A stretch of 64,000 nucleotides of DNA from Salegentibacter_A chungangensis (GCF_042678405.1 NZ_JBHTLI010000001.1:434001-498000); one strand, 5' to 3'; shown: positions 17,545 to 26,310, counted from the stretch's first letter. The notes: generated by a model not told the origin, from the letters alone. Numbers and translations: made by a program.

Positions 17545-17976
17545 TTAATGTTCCACGTGGAACATTTCGATTTTCTCGTTTTCTTTTTGTCGCATCAAAG
17601 CGGCTTCACTTTCAGATTTATCCTTATATCCGCAAAAATGAAGAACACCGTGGATCATAACCCGTTTTAATTCTTCTTCAAAAGACACCTCATATTGTTT
17701 GGAATTTTCAAGCACCCGTTCGGTACTTATAAAAATATCCCCCTGCAGGGTGTCCCCCACACAATCATCAAAACTAATTATATCGGTATACGTATCGTGA
17801 TCGAGATACTTAAGGTTGATCTGATGCAAGTACTCATCGTCACAAAAAATATAACTCACTTCTTCCAGGTTCTTACCTTCCGAAATGATCACTTTTTTGA
17901 TCCAGTCTGAGAATTGCTTTTCAGCTTCCAGCCTGAAATCATTCTCATAATAAAAATTAATTATTCCCTCGTTCAA
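17545..17976 (-). CDS. ybeY: Endoribonuclease YbeY (rRNA maturation factor)
   Basis: 143 residues with the zinc motif HGVLHFCGYKD, a version of HGxLHLxGYDH in which the third His is replaced by Lys-Asp. A further His/Asp residue may complete the site. YbeY processes the 3' end of 16S rNA and takes part in ribosome quality control. Its first 20 nt overlap the end of the DUF4175 gene, so the two are coupled. The last six codons (MFHVEH) are supplied by a parS-like palindrome. Confidence 0.9.
   Translation of the reverse strand: MNEGIINFYYENDFRLEAEKQFSDWIKKVIISEGKNLEEVSYIFCDDEYLHQINLKYLDHDTYTDIISFDDCVGDTLQGDIFISTERVLENSKQYEVSFEEELKRVMIHGVLHFCGYKDKSESEAALMRQKENEKIEMFHVEH
17549..17564. other. parS-like ParB-binding palindrome (site 2), inside ybeY
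   Basis: TGTTCCACGTGGAACA is a perfect 16-bp match to the parS consensus tGTTnCACGTGnAACa. The palindrome extends to 18 bp at 17548-17565 and is translated as the final six codons of YbeY. Confidence 0.8.
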
Positions 17977-20900
17977 AATAACGCCGTACTTTAGTTTTGT
18001 AATTTTGGCGCAAAGGTAATATTTGTCTGTTTAATATTTCAGTTGAATTGAAATATTCTTTAGCCCTAATATTTTGATTATTAACAGGATTACTGTATTC
18101 ATCTTCAGCTGTATTCGAACGTCTTTTAGTGTCTTCGCCTTGCCTGATCCTCGCCTCTTCCAGCTTTAATAGCTGATGCTTAAGTTGAGAAGCCCTTTTC
18201 AGGCTCTCTTCATTAATCCCTTTTTCCAACAGTTCCTCTTCAAGCCTCTCCATAGCCTTCTCCAAGGCATCCGTATTCCCGTCCTTTCCTTCCTTCTTCA
18301 TAAGTTCATCCAATTCCCTGCGTATTTCCTGCTGTTTTTGATACATTTCAAAAATCCTTCCCTTCTCCTCTTCAGATTCTGGACTTTCCTCTCCCTGCCC
18401 CTGGCCCTGCTTTTGCTTTTGCATACCTTCTTTCATTTCTTCTTCCAGGGATTCCTGCTTTTTTATTATATCACTTAATTGAAATTCCTCCTGGCCTTTT
18501 CCCTGGCCTAATTGAGGATTAGCCATTTGTTGCAAGGAAGACAGAATATTACTTAGCAAGTATGCGAGATTATTGGCGCCCGTCACCACATATTGCTGAC
18601 TGGCCGTACCCTGCGGCACAAGGTTTTCAGATAGACGTTCCAAAGATTTTTCAATATCAAATTCAATATTGGTAAGATTCTCGGTAATCTGTTCATTGAT
18701 CATCGGATTTTTTAAGGCAAGGCTATACAAACTATCATCAATATGCCTGAAATGCTCCCTCAGCACACTCTGCTGCTTTAGTTTTTTTGCATAAACCGGA
18801 TTGTCCTGATCAAGTCTTTTAAAATTCTCCAGTAGCTCTTCCTGTTCAAAAGAAAAAGTTACCAGGTTTTCAAGGATCTGTCTTAGGCTTTCGATATCAG
18901 CTTTCAATTGTTCACCTCCCTGCATCGACTGTTGCTGCTTCATTTTCCCGGCCATCTTGCGCATCTTTTTGGCAGCTTCTTTTTGTTTTGGAGAAGCTTC
19001 ACCGGGCTTAGATTCTTCGAGCTTTTCCCGGGCTTGTTGCTGATCCTTTTTAATACTCTCCTCCTCTATTTTATCCCGGTCAAGATCCACGGGTTTTTTA
19101 AGCCTTTCATTATCTTCTTCCAGCTTATCCATTTCCTCCTGAAATTCCTCAAACTCCTTATTTAATCGTTCCTGTTCTTCCGGAGAATTTTTCTCCTCTT
19201 CTTCTGAAAGGTCTTCCTGTTCCTTTGCCAGTTTCTGAAGATCGCCGGATAGTTTTTGACGTTTCTCTTCTATGTAATATTTCTTGGTAAGTTCAAGAAG
19301 TTGCTCCAGATTGCGTTTATCGGTCTTATTGTTTTTAGATAATTCTTCCAGCTTTTTACCCAGTTCTTCCCGATTAATCTTATCTGAGAATTCCATAAGT
19401 TCTTCCAGAAGTTTTTCATTTTCCTGAAGTCTTTCTTCATTTTTTTCGAGCCTGTCTTTCAGGTTTTCTTCAAGTTTATTTTGTTCTTCAGCTTCCTTTT
19501 CTTTTTCAAAACTCTCCTTCAGCTTTTCAGAATAATTCTTCATCATTTCCATCTGCCGCTTTTGCCTTTCGATGAAATCTTCCAGTTTTTTACGCTCATT
19601 ATAGCTCAGCTCTTCCTTTTCCTTTTGAAGCCTGTAGATCTCATCCAGCTCCTCTTCAGCATCTTCATAATCTTCTATACTCTCTCCCAGTTTACCAATA
19701 TTGTCTCTTTGCTGTTGCAGATTCTCTTCACGAAGTTCCTCAGCCGATTTCTCTCTGTAAGAAAAAACTGATGATTTAGAAGCTTTGCTGCCATTCACCG
19801 CATCATTATCAAATACCCGGAAATAATATTCATAATTAGTGCCTGCCTTTAGCTGAAGACCCCCGGGAAATGTATATAAAAACTCTCCGAAGGTTTTTCC
19901 CGAAACCGGAATTTCGCTCAGCCTTAAACTATCCTTTTCCCCCACCGGATAATAAACCAGTTCAAGTTTCCTAAGCCCATAGTCATCCGAAACCTGCCCT
20001 TTAAAATACCTGGTAGAATTATCGATGCTATCTGTTTTCATTTCCAGGTCGATTGATGGATACCGGTCCTTTACAACTTCTATTAAATATTCAATATTTT
20101 CATAATCCTGTATAAATTCGTTGGCAGTGCTAACCTCATAATTATAATCAGAGAAAAGCCTCTTTTCAAATCTGAAGTCATTTTCCAGGGTCACCGTAGT
20201 ATCTCTTGTGGCGATCTTAATACTTTTTGTAGACCGGGTATTGAATTTCCAGGTAATAAGGCTTCCTTCGGGTACGCTGAAGTTTCCATTGCCGTTAAGC
20301 TTTTCATCCTGTTTTCCGGTGTAAGCAGGATAATCGGCATCGATCTCAAAACTGAGAAGCTTGGGTACCGCAATAACATCAATTTCCTTAATACCTGAAT
20401 TGATCCCATTGGCAGAGAGTTGAAATTCGGTCTTATTCTTCAGTCTTTTAAAGTCGTATTCAAACAACCCCGGAGAAACAGACTTCAGGAAATAAGTCTG
20501 CCCATTGAAATGAATGGAGGCAGTCTCGGGGATAAGTTCCCCTTCAGTCCTTACCAGTAATTTGAAGTTCTCATTCTCCCTTACCCGGAGTTTATCATTC
20601 TGGATCGTAAACCTGAAAGGAGCCGGCGGTTCATAGGTCTTATTATAATGCACTACCCTGTCTACCCCGTCCCTAAATATCACCGAATTTCCCGTAAAGA
20701 CAAACACGATGATTATAAGCACCGGAAAAACGGCAAATTTCAGGTATTTGAGACTCGATTTGAAATCGATTGCCGAAGCAAAAGGAACAGGTTCCAGTTC
20801 TGCTGATTTTTGTTCGATGCCCGCAAGCAGAAGATCAGATTTCCTGGCATCCTTTTTCAGCTGAAGCAGGTTCAGTAATTTATCATTCACCTCCGGAAAA

Positions 20901-21199
20901 TGTTTCCCGATTATCCGGGAGGCTTCTTCTTCATTAATTCCTTTTGAAAATCTGAAAAGTTTTGTGAGTGGAATTATGATAAAAAAAGTAAAAAGAACCA
21001 GTTCCACTCCAATAAAAAGAAAGAATAAGATACTTCTCCCCAACCGGTTCAGCCAGAGAAAATATTCAAGCGAAACAACCAGGATAAAATAGAGCAAGCC
21101 AATAGCAGCGAACAGAATTAATCCTTTTAGCAACTTGTTCCTGTTGTATTTTTGGATAAACTCCTGAAGTTTTTTTTCTATAATCCTGTAATTTCCCAT
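17957..21199 (-). CDS. DUF4175 family giant membrane-anchored coiled-coil protein
   Basis: 1080 residues from the ATG at 21199 (a GTG seven codons upstream is possible). Two or three transmembrane helices lie in the first ~90 residues and another near 165-185. A beta-rich extracytoplasmic region follows (~190-500), with Ig-like strands. Then come ~500 residues extremely rich in Glu, Lys, Gln and Leu, predicted as long coiled coils, with a GQGKGQEE low-complexity part. This matches the Bacteroidota DUF4175 family, of unknown function. It heads the DUF4175-ybeY-mnmG unit and overlaps ybeY by 20 nt. A mechanical or scaffolding role in the periplasm is a guess from the shape. Confidence 0.82.
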   Translation of the reverse strand: MGNYRIIEKKLQEFIQKYNRNKLLKGLILFAAIGLLYFILVVSLEYFLWLNRLGRSILFFLFIGVELVLFTFFIIIPLTKLFRFSKGINEEEASRIIGKHFPEVNDKLLNLLQLKKDARKSDLLLAGIEQKSAELEPVPFASAIDFKSSLKYLKFAVFPVLIIIVFVFTGNSVIFRDGVDRVVHYNKTYEPPAPFRFTIQNDKLRVRENENFKLLVRTEGELIPETASIHFNGQTYFLKSVSPGLFEYDFKRLKNKTEFQLSANGINSGIKEIDVIAVPKLLSFEIDADYPAYTGKQDEKLNGNGNFSVPEGSLITWKFNTRSTKSIKIATRDTTVTLENDFRFEKRLFSDYNYEVSTANEFIQDYENIEYLIEVVKDRYPSIDLEMKTDSIDNSTRYFKGQVSDDYGLRKLELVYYPVGEKDSLRLSEIPVSGKTFGEFLYTFPGGLQLKAGTNYEYYFRVFDNDAVNGSKASKSSVFSYREKSAEELREENLQQQRDNIGKLGESIEDYEDAEEELDEIYRLQKEKEELSYNERKKLEDFIERQKRQMEMMKNYSEKLKESFEKEKEAEEQNKLEENLKDRLEKNEERLQENEKLLEELMEFSDKINREELGKKLEELSKNNKTDKRNLEQLLELTKKYYIEEKRQKLSGDLQKLAKEQEDLSEEEEKNSPEEQERLNKEFEEFQEEMDKLEEDNERLKKPVDLDRDKIEEESIKKDQQQAREKLEESKPGEASPKQKEAAKKMRKMAGKMKQQQSMQGGEQLKADIESLRQILENLVTFSFEQEELLENFKRLDQDNPVYAKKLKQQSVLREHFRHIDDSLYSLALKNPMINEQITENLTNIEFDIEKSLERLSENLVPQGTASQQYVVTGANNLAYLLSNILSSLQQMANPQLGQGKGQEEFQLSDIIKKQESLEEEMKEGMQKQKQGQGQGEESPESEEEKGRIFEMYQKQQEIRRELDELMKKEGKDGNTDALEKAMERLEEELLEKGINEESLKRASQLKHQLLKLEEARIRQGEDTKRRSNTAEDEYSNPVNNQNIRAKEYFNSTEILNRQILPLRQNYKTKVRRYFERGNN

Positions 21200-21364
21200 T
21201 CTTCCTGCCCCTGTTTCCACTTAAAAATACAATAAATAAAATTTACATTATTACCGGCTATCCATAAGTTTTATAAAACCCGGCGATAGCCGCACTTTTT
21301 GTCTGAATTTACCTATTTAAGCAGTATTAAAAAAGCACAATTTAGGATTGGATTAATAAGGTTG

Positions 21365-21372
21365 TATCTTTG
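21365..21372 (+). promoter_or_regulatory. -7 promoter element of gltX
   Basis: TATCTTTG, an exact TAnnTTTG match, ends 18 nt before the gltX ATG. Its TTG would otherwise be read as an in-frame start codon. Confidence 0.6.
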
Positions 21373-21390
21373 CCCGTAAAAAGTGAGAAT

Positions 21391-22908
21391 ATGTCAGCTA
21401 AAGTACGTGTAAGATTTGCACCAAGTCCAACGGGACCCTTGCATATTGGCGGGGTGAGAACGGCTTTATACAACTATTTATTTGCAAAGAAACATGATGG
21501 AGATTTTGTGCTTCGCATTGAAGATACCGATCAGAACAGGTATGTGGAAGGAGCCGAAGATTATATAATTGAATCCCTCAACTGGTGCGGAATTCCATTT
21601 GATGAAGGTCCGGGAAAAGAAGGGAATTACGGTCCTTACCGCCAGAGCGAAAGAAAGCATCTGTATAAGGAATTTGCAAATAAGCTCATTGAGACCGGCC
21701 AGGCCTACTATGCTTTCGATACTGCTGAAGACCTTGATAAACATCGAAAAGAACACGAAGAAAAAGGAAAAACCTTTATCTATAACTGGCATAACAGGCA
21801 GAAGCTGGATAACTCGCTTGCCCTGTCTGAAGAAGAGGTACAAAAGAAACTTGACAATGAGGAGGCTTATGTGATCCGCTTCAAATCTCCTGAAAGTGAA
21901 CTCCTTCATATCAAGGATGAAATTCGCGGTGAAATGGAGATCGATACCAGTATTCTTGATGATAAGGTGCTGTTCAAAAGCGACGGAATGCCAACATATC
22001 ACCTTGCAAATATTGTAGATGACCACCTGATGCAGATCACTCATGTGATTCGCGGTGAAGAGTGGTTACCTTCCCTGGCACTGCACGTGATGCTTTACAG
22101 GGCATTTGGATGGGAAGCGCCTAAGTTTGCCCATTTACCGCTTATTCTTAAACCTCAGGGGAAAGGAAAATTAAGTAAAAGGGACGGAGACAAATTAGGA
22201 TTCCCTGTATTTCCTCTGGAGTGGAAAGATCCAAAAAGCGGAGAAGTTTCCGCGGGCTATCGTGAAGATGGTTACTTCCCTGAAGCGGTGACCAATATGC
22301 TGGCCTTCTTAGGTTGGAATCCCGGTACAGAACAGGAATTCTTTAAACTTGATGAATTGGTCGAGGCCTTTGAAATTTCCAGGGTTCATAAAGGCGGGGC
22401 CAAATTCGATCCTGAAAAAACCAAATGGTTCCAGCAGCATTACCTCAATGAGGCAGATAACAAGGTGCTGACCGAAAAATTCCAAAAAGTACTTAAAGAC
22501 AAAGAGATCTCTGCAGACGATGAGTTTGTGGAAAAAGTAGTCGGTCTCATTAAAGAGCGTGCGGTCTTTGTTGCCGATATTTGGGATCAGGGATATTACT
22601 TCTTCATCTCTCCTACTTCTTATGATCCTAAAAATGCAAAGAAAGCCTGGAAAGTGGATACCAATGAGCTGATGGAAGAATTAATGGAAGTTCTTAAAGC
22701 CGAAGATGACTTTACAGCAGATAAGCTTTCCGATAAGGTAAAGGGCTGGATAAAATCTAAAGAGATAGGATTTGGTAAAGTAATGCAACCTTTCAGAATT
22801 TCACTTGTAGGAGCATTACAGGGAGCCGATCTTTTCATCATTGCTGAAAGTATAGGAAAAGAGGAAACGCTTAGACGTATAAAAAAGGCGATGGAAACTT
22901 TAGGCTAA
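21391..22908 (+). CDS. gltX: Glutamyl-tRNA synthetase
   Basis: 505 residues from the ATG at 21391 (MSAKVRVRFAPSPTGPLHIGG). The TTG at 21370 is rejected because it is part of the promoter. The class I HIGH motif (HIGG) is at 18-21, and the KMSKS-like KLSKRDGD is in the centre. The enzyme charges tRNA-Glu. A glnS gene 1.2 kb away implies direct glutaminylation of tRNA-Gln, so GltX is expected to be discriminating. The gene is monocistronic with a strong terminator. Confidence 0.96.
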   Translation: MSAKVRVRFAPSPTGPLHIGGVRTALYNYLFAKKHDGDFVLRIEDTDQNRYVEGAEDYIIESLNWCGIPFDEGPGKEGNYGPYRQSERKHLYKEFANKLIETGQAYYAFDTAEDLDKHRKEHEEKGKTFIYNWHNRQKLDNSLALSEEEVQKKLDNEEAYVIRFKSPESELLHIKDEIRGEMEIDTSILDDKVLFKSDGMPTYHLANIVDDHLMQITHVIRGEEWLPSLALHVMLYRAFGWEAPKFAHLPLILKPQGKGKLSKRDGDKLGFPVFPLEWKDPKSGEVSAGYREDGYFPEAVTNMLAFLGWNPGTEQEFFKLDELVEAFEISRVHKGGAKFDPEKTKWFQQHYLNEADNKVLTEKFQKVLKDKEISADDEFVEKVVGLIKERAVFVADIWDQGYYFFISPTSYDPKNAKKAWKVDTNELMEELMEVLKAEDDFTADKLSDKVKGWIKSKEIGFGKVMQPFRISLVGALQGADLFIIAESIGKEETLRRIKKAMETLG

Positions 22909-22934
22909 AAGTTCTGAAGAAATAAATCCAAAAG

Positions 22935-22969
22935 AAAAAGCCTTTGAAGTGATCTTCAAAGGCTTTTTT
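22935..22969. terminator. Bidirectional terminator between gltX and the DUF6327-like gene
   Basis: A 15-bp stem, AAAAAGCCTTTGAAG (22935-22949) with its complement (22954-22968), around a TGAT loop. It serves the converging gltX and the leftward small-protein operon. Confidence 0.9.
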
Positions 22970-22988
22970 AGTACTGTATAAGAGGTTT

Positions 22989-23222
22989 TTAGTGTTTAGA
23001 GGAGGTAACTACCCTCTTCACACCAAAAATCTTGGCTACGGCTTTTAAAACCAATGCTTTTTGTAAAACGCTTCCAAAGATGCTTCCTATCATAGAAACA
23101 GGCGACAAACTATCTTTAGTTTGCTCAAAGGTAAGCTTGATCTCCTCTTTATCGATCTGGGTCTGAAGTTTAAGAATTTTCAGGTCCCTGTCTATCTCTT
23201 CAAAAGAACTGTATTGTTTCAT
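22989..23222 (-). CDS. Small DUF6327-like protein
   Basis: 77 residues, last gene of a three-gene operon after YtxH-like and holin-like genes (3-bp gap). A charged helical N-terminus (YSSFEEIDRDLKILKLQTQ) is followed by a Gly/Ser-containing hydrophobic patch (SMIGSIFGSVLQKALVLKAV) that may associate with the membrane. I recall the family as DUF6327, unverified. The function is unknown; such modules in Bacteroidota are often linked to envelope or general stress, but nothing in this sequence proves it. Confidence 0.65.
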   Translation of the reverse strand: MKQYSSFEEIDRDLKILKLQTQIDKEEIKLTFEQTKDSLSPVSMIGSIFGSVLQKALVLKAVAKIFGVKRVVTSSKH

Positions 23223-23225
23223 AGG

Positions 23226-23576
23226 TTATTCGTTAAAGAAGACTCTTGAGAATTTTACAAGAAGGAATTTTTCTATTGGTTTTCTGGCAAATACCAGAAT
23301 GATCACAAAAAGCAAAAGATAAAATCCGCCTACAATAAAGTATCCGGCACTTGGCACACCAATAGCCTCACCAATGGCAATTGCCACGGCGAAAGAAATA
23401 AATATAAAGGCAAGAGAAATCACGCTGCTCAACACCATGAACCTGACGAGAGAAGTTACTCCCTTCATCGATTGCTTGAAGAATTCAAGTTTGTAATATT
23501 CAGAATTGCTATGTGCAAATGCCTGAATATTCTCGTTTAGTTCATGTATACTGTTGGATAGTTTTTCAAATGCCAT
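23226..23576 (-). CDS. Holin-X-like (phage holin superfamily III type) membrane protein
   Basis: 116 residues with two strong transmembrane helices (about 45-70 and 76-97) separated by a short turn at GVPSAG. A coiled amphipathic N-terminus and a basic C-terminus flank them. It resembles the Phage_holin_3_6 family, which despite the name is a chromosomal membrane-protein family found beside YtxH genes. No phage genes are nearby, so a lysis role is unlikely. It is the middle gene of the YtxH, holin-like, DUF6327-like operon. Confidence 0.75.
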   Translation of the reverse strand: MAFEKLSNSIHELNENIQAFAHSNSEYYKLEFFKQSMKGVTSLVRFMVLSSVISLAFIFISFAVAIAIGEAIGVPSAGYFIVGGFYLLLFVIILVFARKPIEKFLLVKFSRVFFNE

Positions 23577-23584
23577 AGATAAAT

Positions 23585-23959
23585 TTAAACTACTGCTTTG
23601 TTAGCTTTTGTTTTTCCCTGCTCTTCCTTAGCGTCCCTCTGCAATTTTGCGTTTTGTTTTCTTAATTCCTCGAGCTTGGTTTCCATTGCTGCTAGGATAT
23701 CATCAGCTTTATGGCTTGCAGAAGAAAGGGTTTCCTCTAAACGCTCTTCAAAATCTAAACGAGCCTTTTTGGCTTTATCACTAAGATTAGAACTTGTTTC
23801 GTGATAGCGTTTATTTAGTCTGTCCTGAGCTTTTCTTGCATCGTCCTTAATTCTCTTACGGGTTTTGTCTCCGCTCTCAGGTGCATAAAGCATTCCAATT
23901 CCGGCTCCGATCGCGGCTCCGGTTACCAATGCTAAAAGTGTACTTCCTGTATTTGCCAT
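23585..23959 (-). CDS. YtxH domain protein
   Basis: 124 residues. An N-terminal glycine-rich transmembrane segment (LLALVTGAAIGAGIGMLYAP) and the ESGDKTRKRIKDDA motif define the YtxH/GvpP-like family. A long charged amphipathic helix with coiled-coil character follows. Firmicute YtxH is a general-stress protein; the role in Bacteroidota is unknown. It is the first gene of the three-gene operon and has an exact -7 element at 23993-24000. Confidence 0.85.
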   Translation of the reverse strand: MANTGSTLLALVTGAAIGAGIGMLYAPESGDKTRKRIKDDARKAQDRLNKRYHETSSNLSDKAKKARLDFEERLEETLSSASHKADDILAAMETKLEELRKQNAKLQRDAKEEQGKTKANKAVV

Positions 23960-23992
23960 AATTCGTTAGTTGTTTTTAGTTAATACTTCTCT

Positions 23993-24000
23993 CAAAGATA
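23993..24000 (-). promoter_or_regulatory. -7 promoter element of the ytxH operon
   Basis: Minus-strand TATCTTTG (exact TAnnTTTG) lies 33 nt upstream of the ATG at 23959. A palindrome at 24020-24031 occupies the expected -33 position. Confidence 0.55.
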
Positions 24001-24015
24001 CATGATGGCTTATAG

Positions 24016-24034
24016 CCGCCTTGTTAACAAGCGG
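24016..24034. promoter_or_regulatory. Palindrome CTTGTTAACAAG over the ytxH -33 region
   Basis: Perfect 12-bp palindrome at 24020-24031. With one bulged C it extends outward to CCG/CGG (24016-24034). It may be a regulator site for the ytxH operon or the terminator hairpin of glnS, which ends at 24090; no T-run follows in either direction. Confidence 0.4.
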
Positions 24035-24089
24035 TTAATATGTTAAAATACTTTACTAAAATATTCTTAAAACAACTTCGGGTATAAAA

Positions 24090-25769
24090 TTACTTTTTCT
24101 TCTTAGCCCAGGAGTCACGTAAGCCAACAGTCTTGTTCATCACCAGTTTTTCTTCCGAAGATCGCTTATCTACACAAAAATATCCTATACGCTGAAATTG
24201 GTATTTTTCCAACACCGTAGCGTCCTTCAGGCTAGGTTCCAGATATCCGGTGATCACTTTAAGCGACTCAGGATTAATAAATTCCATAAAATCCTTATCC
24301 TTATGTCCGTCTGGAGCCTCTTCATAGAACAACCTGTCGTAAAGCCTGATCTCAGCCTCCAAAGCGTGTTTAATGGATACCCAATGCAGGGTCCCCTTTA
24401 CTTTTCTTAGGGATTCTTCAGTACCGCTTCCGCTCTTACTCTTAGGATCGTAAGTACAGTGAATTTCGGTGATATTACCTTCAGCGTCCTTCACAACATC
24501 CTCCCCTTTGATAATGTAAGCGTTCTTTAACCTAACTTCTTTCCCAAGGGTTAACCTAAAGAATTTACGGTTAGCACTTTCTTTAAAATCTTCCCTTTCA
24601 ATATAAAGTTCTCTCGAGAATGGAATTTCTCTGGATCCTGCTGACTCATCTTCAGGATTATTTTCAGCGTGTAGCCACTCTTCTTTACCTTCATCGTAAT
24701 TGGTGATCACCAGCTTTACAGGATCTAAAACTCCCATAACCCTAGGTGCGGTTTTATTCAGATCTTCCCTGGCGCAAAATTCCAGATGCGCAACATCTAT
24801 CATATTTTCCCTTTTCCCAACTCCAATAGAATCGGCAAAGTTCTTTATAGCCTGCGGGGTATAACCTCTTCTTCTTAGTCCCGAAATGGTAGGCATCCTT
24901 GGATCGTCCCAGGATTCTACGACCCCTTTTTCCACCAAGTGCGCAAGTTTTCGCTTACTTACCACGGTATGACTTAAATTTCTTCTGGCAAACTCCCGTT
25001 GTTTAGGAGTAAATTCTCCCGGCTTGCTTACTTTGTTTACGAACCAGTTATAAAGTTCCCTGTGCGGAAGAAATTCCAGCGTACAAAACGAATGCGAAAC
25101 CCGCTCTATAAAATCGCTTTCTCCGTGCGCCCAGTCATACATCGGGTAAATTTTCCAATCTCCTTTGGTACGATGATGTTCTTTATGAAGACAACGATAC
25201 ATCACAGGATCGCGCATCAGCATATTTGAAGATGCCATATCGATCTTAGCCCTTAAAACGTGGCCTTTTTCCGGCGTATCCCCATTCTTCATCTTCTCAA
25301 AAAGATCCAGGTTTTCCTCAACGCTTCTGTTTCTATAAGGACTCTCGGTACCCGGTTGCGTTGGAGTTCCCTTTTGCTCGGCAATCTCATCTGAAGTCTG
25401 GCTGTCTACATATGCATCTCCGTTCTTTATCATTTCCACCGCCCAATCATACAATTGCTGAAAATAATCTGAAGCATAGCATTCCTTAGCCCATTTAAAT
25501 CCCAGCCAGAGCACATCGGTCTTAATAGCATCTACATATTCCTGCTCCTCCTTCATTGGGTTGGTATCATCAAACCTCAGATTCACCGGGGCATTATACT
25601 TTTCACCCAGTCCAAAATTCAAACAAATGGAAGAGGCGTGACCTATATGCAAATATCCATTAGGTTCAGGAGGAAAACGGAATTTCAACTCCTCCCTTTT
25701 ATGCGTGGTCTTCAAATCTTCTTCTATGATCTGCTCAATAAAATTAAGCGACTTCTTTGCTTCAGCCAT
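24090..25769 (-). CDS. glnS: Glutaminyl-tRNA synthetase
   Basis: 559 residues. The class I HIGH motif is within NGYLHIGHASSICLNFG, and the KMSKS-like VVSKRKL sits in the middle with a GlnRS-type C-terminal anticodon-binding beta-barrel. The N-terminal RFPPEPNGYLHIGH and FDDTNP motifs are diagnostic of GlnRS over GluRS. It charges tRNA-Gln directly. It diverges from folB. Confidence 0.96.
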   Translation of the reverse strand: MAEAKKSLNFIEQIIEEDLKTTHKREELKFRFPPEPNGYLHIGHASSICLNFGLGEKYNAPVNLRFDDTNPMKEEQEYVDAIKTDVLWLGFKWAKECYASDYFQQLYDWAVEMIKNGDAYVDSQTSDEIAEQKGTPTQPGTESPYRNRSVEENLDLFEKMKNGDTPEKGHVLRAKIDMASSNMLMRDPVMYRCLHKEHHRTKGDWKIYPMYDWAHGESDFIERVSHSFCTLEFLPHRELYNWFVNKVSKPGEFTPKQREFARRNLSHTVVSKRKLAHLVEKGVVESWDDPRMPTISGLRRRGYTPQAIKNFADSIGVGKRENMIDVAHLEFCAREDLNKTAPRVMGVLDPVKLVITNYDEGKEEWLHAENNPEDESAGSREIPFSRELYIEREDFKESANRKFFRLTLGKEVRLKNAYIIKGEDVVKDAEGNITEIHCTYDPKSKSGSGTEESLRKVKGTLHWVSIKHALEAEIRLYDRLFYEEAPDGHKDKDFMEFINPESLKVITGYLEPSLKDATVLEKYQFQRIGYFCVDKRSSEEKLVMNKTVGLRDSWAKKKK

Positions 25770-25789
25770 AATTGAAATTAAATAAAGCG

Positions 25790-25797
25790 CAAAGTTA
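25790..25797 (-). promoter_or_regulatory. -7 promoter element of glnS
   Basis: Minus-strand TAACTTTG matches TAnnTTTG and ends 20 nt before the ATG at 25769. Confidence 0.55.
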
Positions 25798-25904
25798 TCA
25801 AAAATTAGAACGCTTCAAGCATCCTTAGGGACTTAAGAAGTTATTATTTTGAAATGGCTTCAGAATAAATTCTATAAATAATTGACTAAAGTTGGCGGCA
25901 GTTA

Positions 25905-25912
25905 TATCTTTA
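25905..25912 (+). promoter_or_regulatory. -7-like promoter element of folB
   Basis: TATCTTTA matches TAnnTTTG in 7 of 8 positions. A TTG at 25882-25884 lies 20 nt upstream, the expected -33 spacing. The predicted leader before the GTG at 25926 is about 9 nt. Confidence 0.45.
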
Positions 25913-25925
25913 CCAAAAAATTGAG

Positions 25926-26282
25926 GTGGGAAGTATCAAATTAAAGAACATAAAAGTATTCGCTTATCACGGTTGCCTGGTCGAAGAAGGCAAGATTGGC
26001 AGTGATTACCGCGTAGATTTAAAGGTAAAGGGAGATCTTTCAAATTCGGCTAAAACCGACTCCCTTAGCGATACTGTAGATTACGTACATTTGAACAAGA
26101 TCGTAAAGGAAGAAATGGCGATTCGCTCAAAATTGCTTGAAAATGTGGCTGAAAGGATCATAAACCGTGTGTTGGAAGAGATCATTTTGGTACAAAAAGT
26201 GAAAGTAGATGTTTCAAAGATAAATCCCCCAATTGGCGGAAATGTGGCTATGGTTACGGTAAGCCGTAGTAAATCCCGTTAG
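25926..26282 (+). CDS. folB: Dihydroneopterin aldolase
   Basis: 118 residues starting at GTG (MGSIKLKNIKVFAYHGCLVEE); no in-frame ATG precedes. The FolB signatures are present: YHGCLVEEGKIGSDYRVDL near the N-terminus, SDTVDYVHL with the pterin-binding Tyr, and the conserved KINPPIGG near the C-terminus. It converts 7,8-dihydroneopterin to 6-hydroxymethyl-dihydropterin and glycolaldehyde in folate synthesis. It stands alone, followed by tRNA-Cys. Confidence 0.92.
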   Translation: MGSIKLKNIKVFAYHGCLVEEGKIGSDYRVDLKVKGDLSNSAKTDSLSDTVDYVHLNKIVKEEMAIRSKLLENVAERIINRVLEEIILVQKVKVDVSKINPPIGGNVAMVTVSRSKSR

Positions 26283-26310
26283 TTTTTGGTTTTAGAACTT
26301 AAAATTTTAT

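Noticed and set aside
18176..20410. Several long frames opposite or inside the DUF4175 gene
   Set aside because: They mirror the low-complexity Glu/Lys/Gln codons on the other strand (Phe/Leu/Ser-rich products) and carry no motif.
23226..23576. Prophage remnant suggested by the holin-like gene
   Set aside because: No integrase, endolysin, tail or capsid gene is nearby; the gene belongs to a chromosomal YtxH-type operon.
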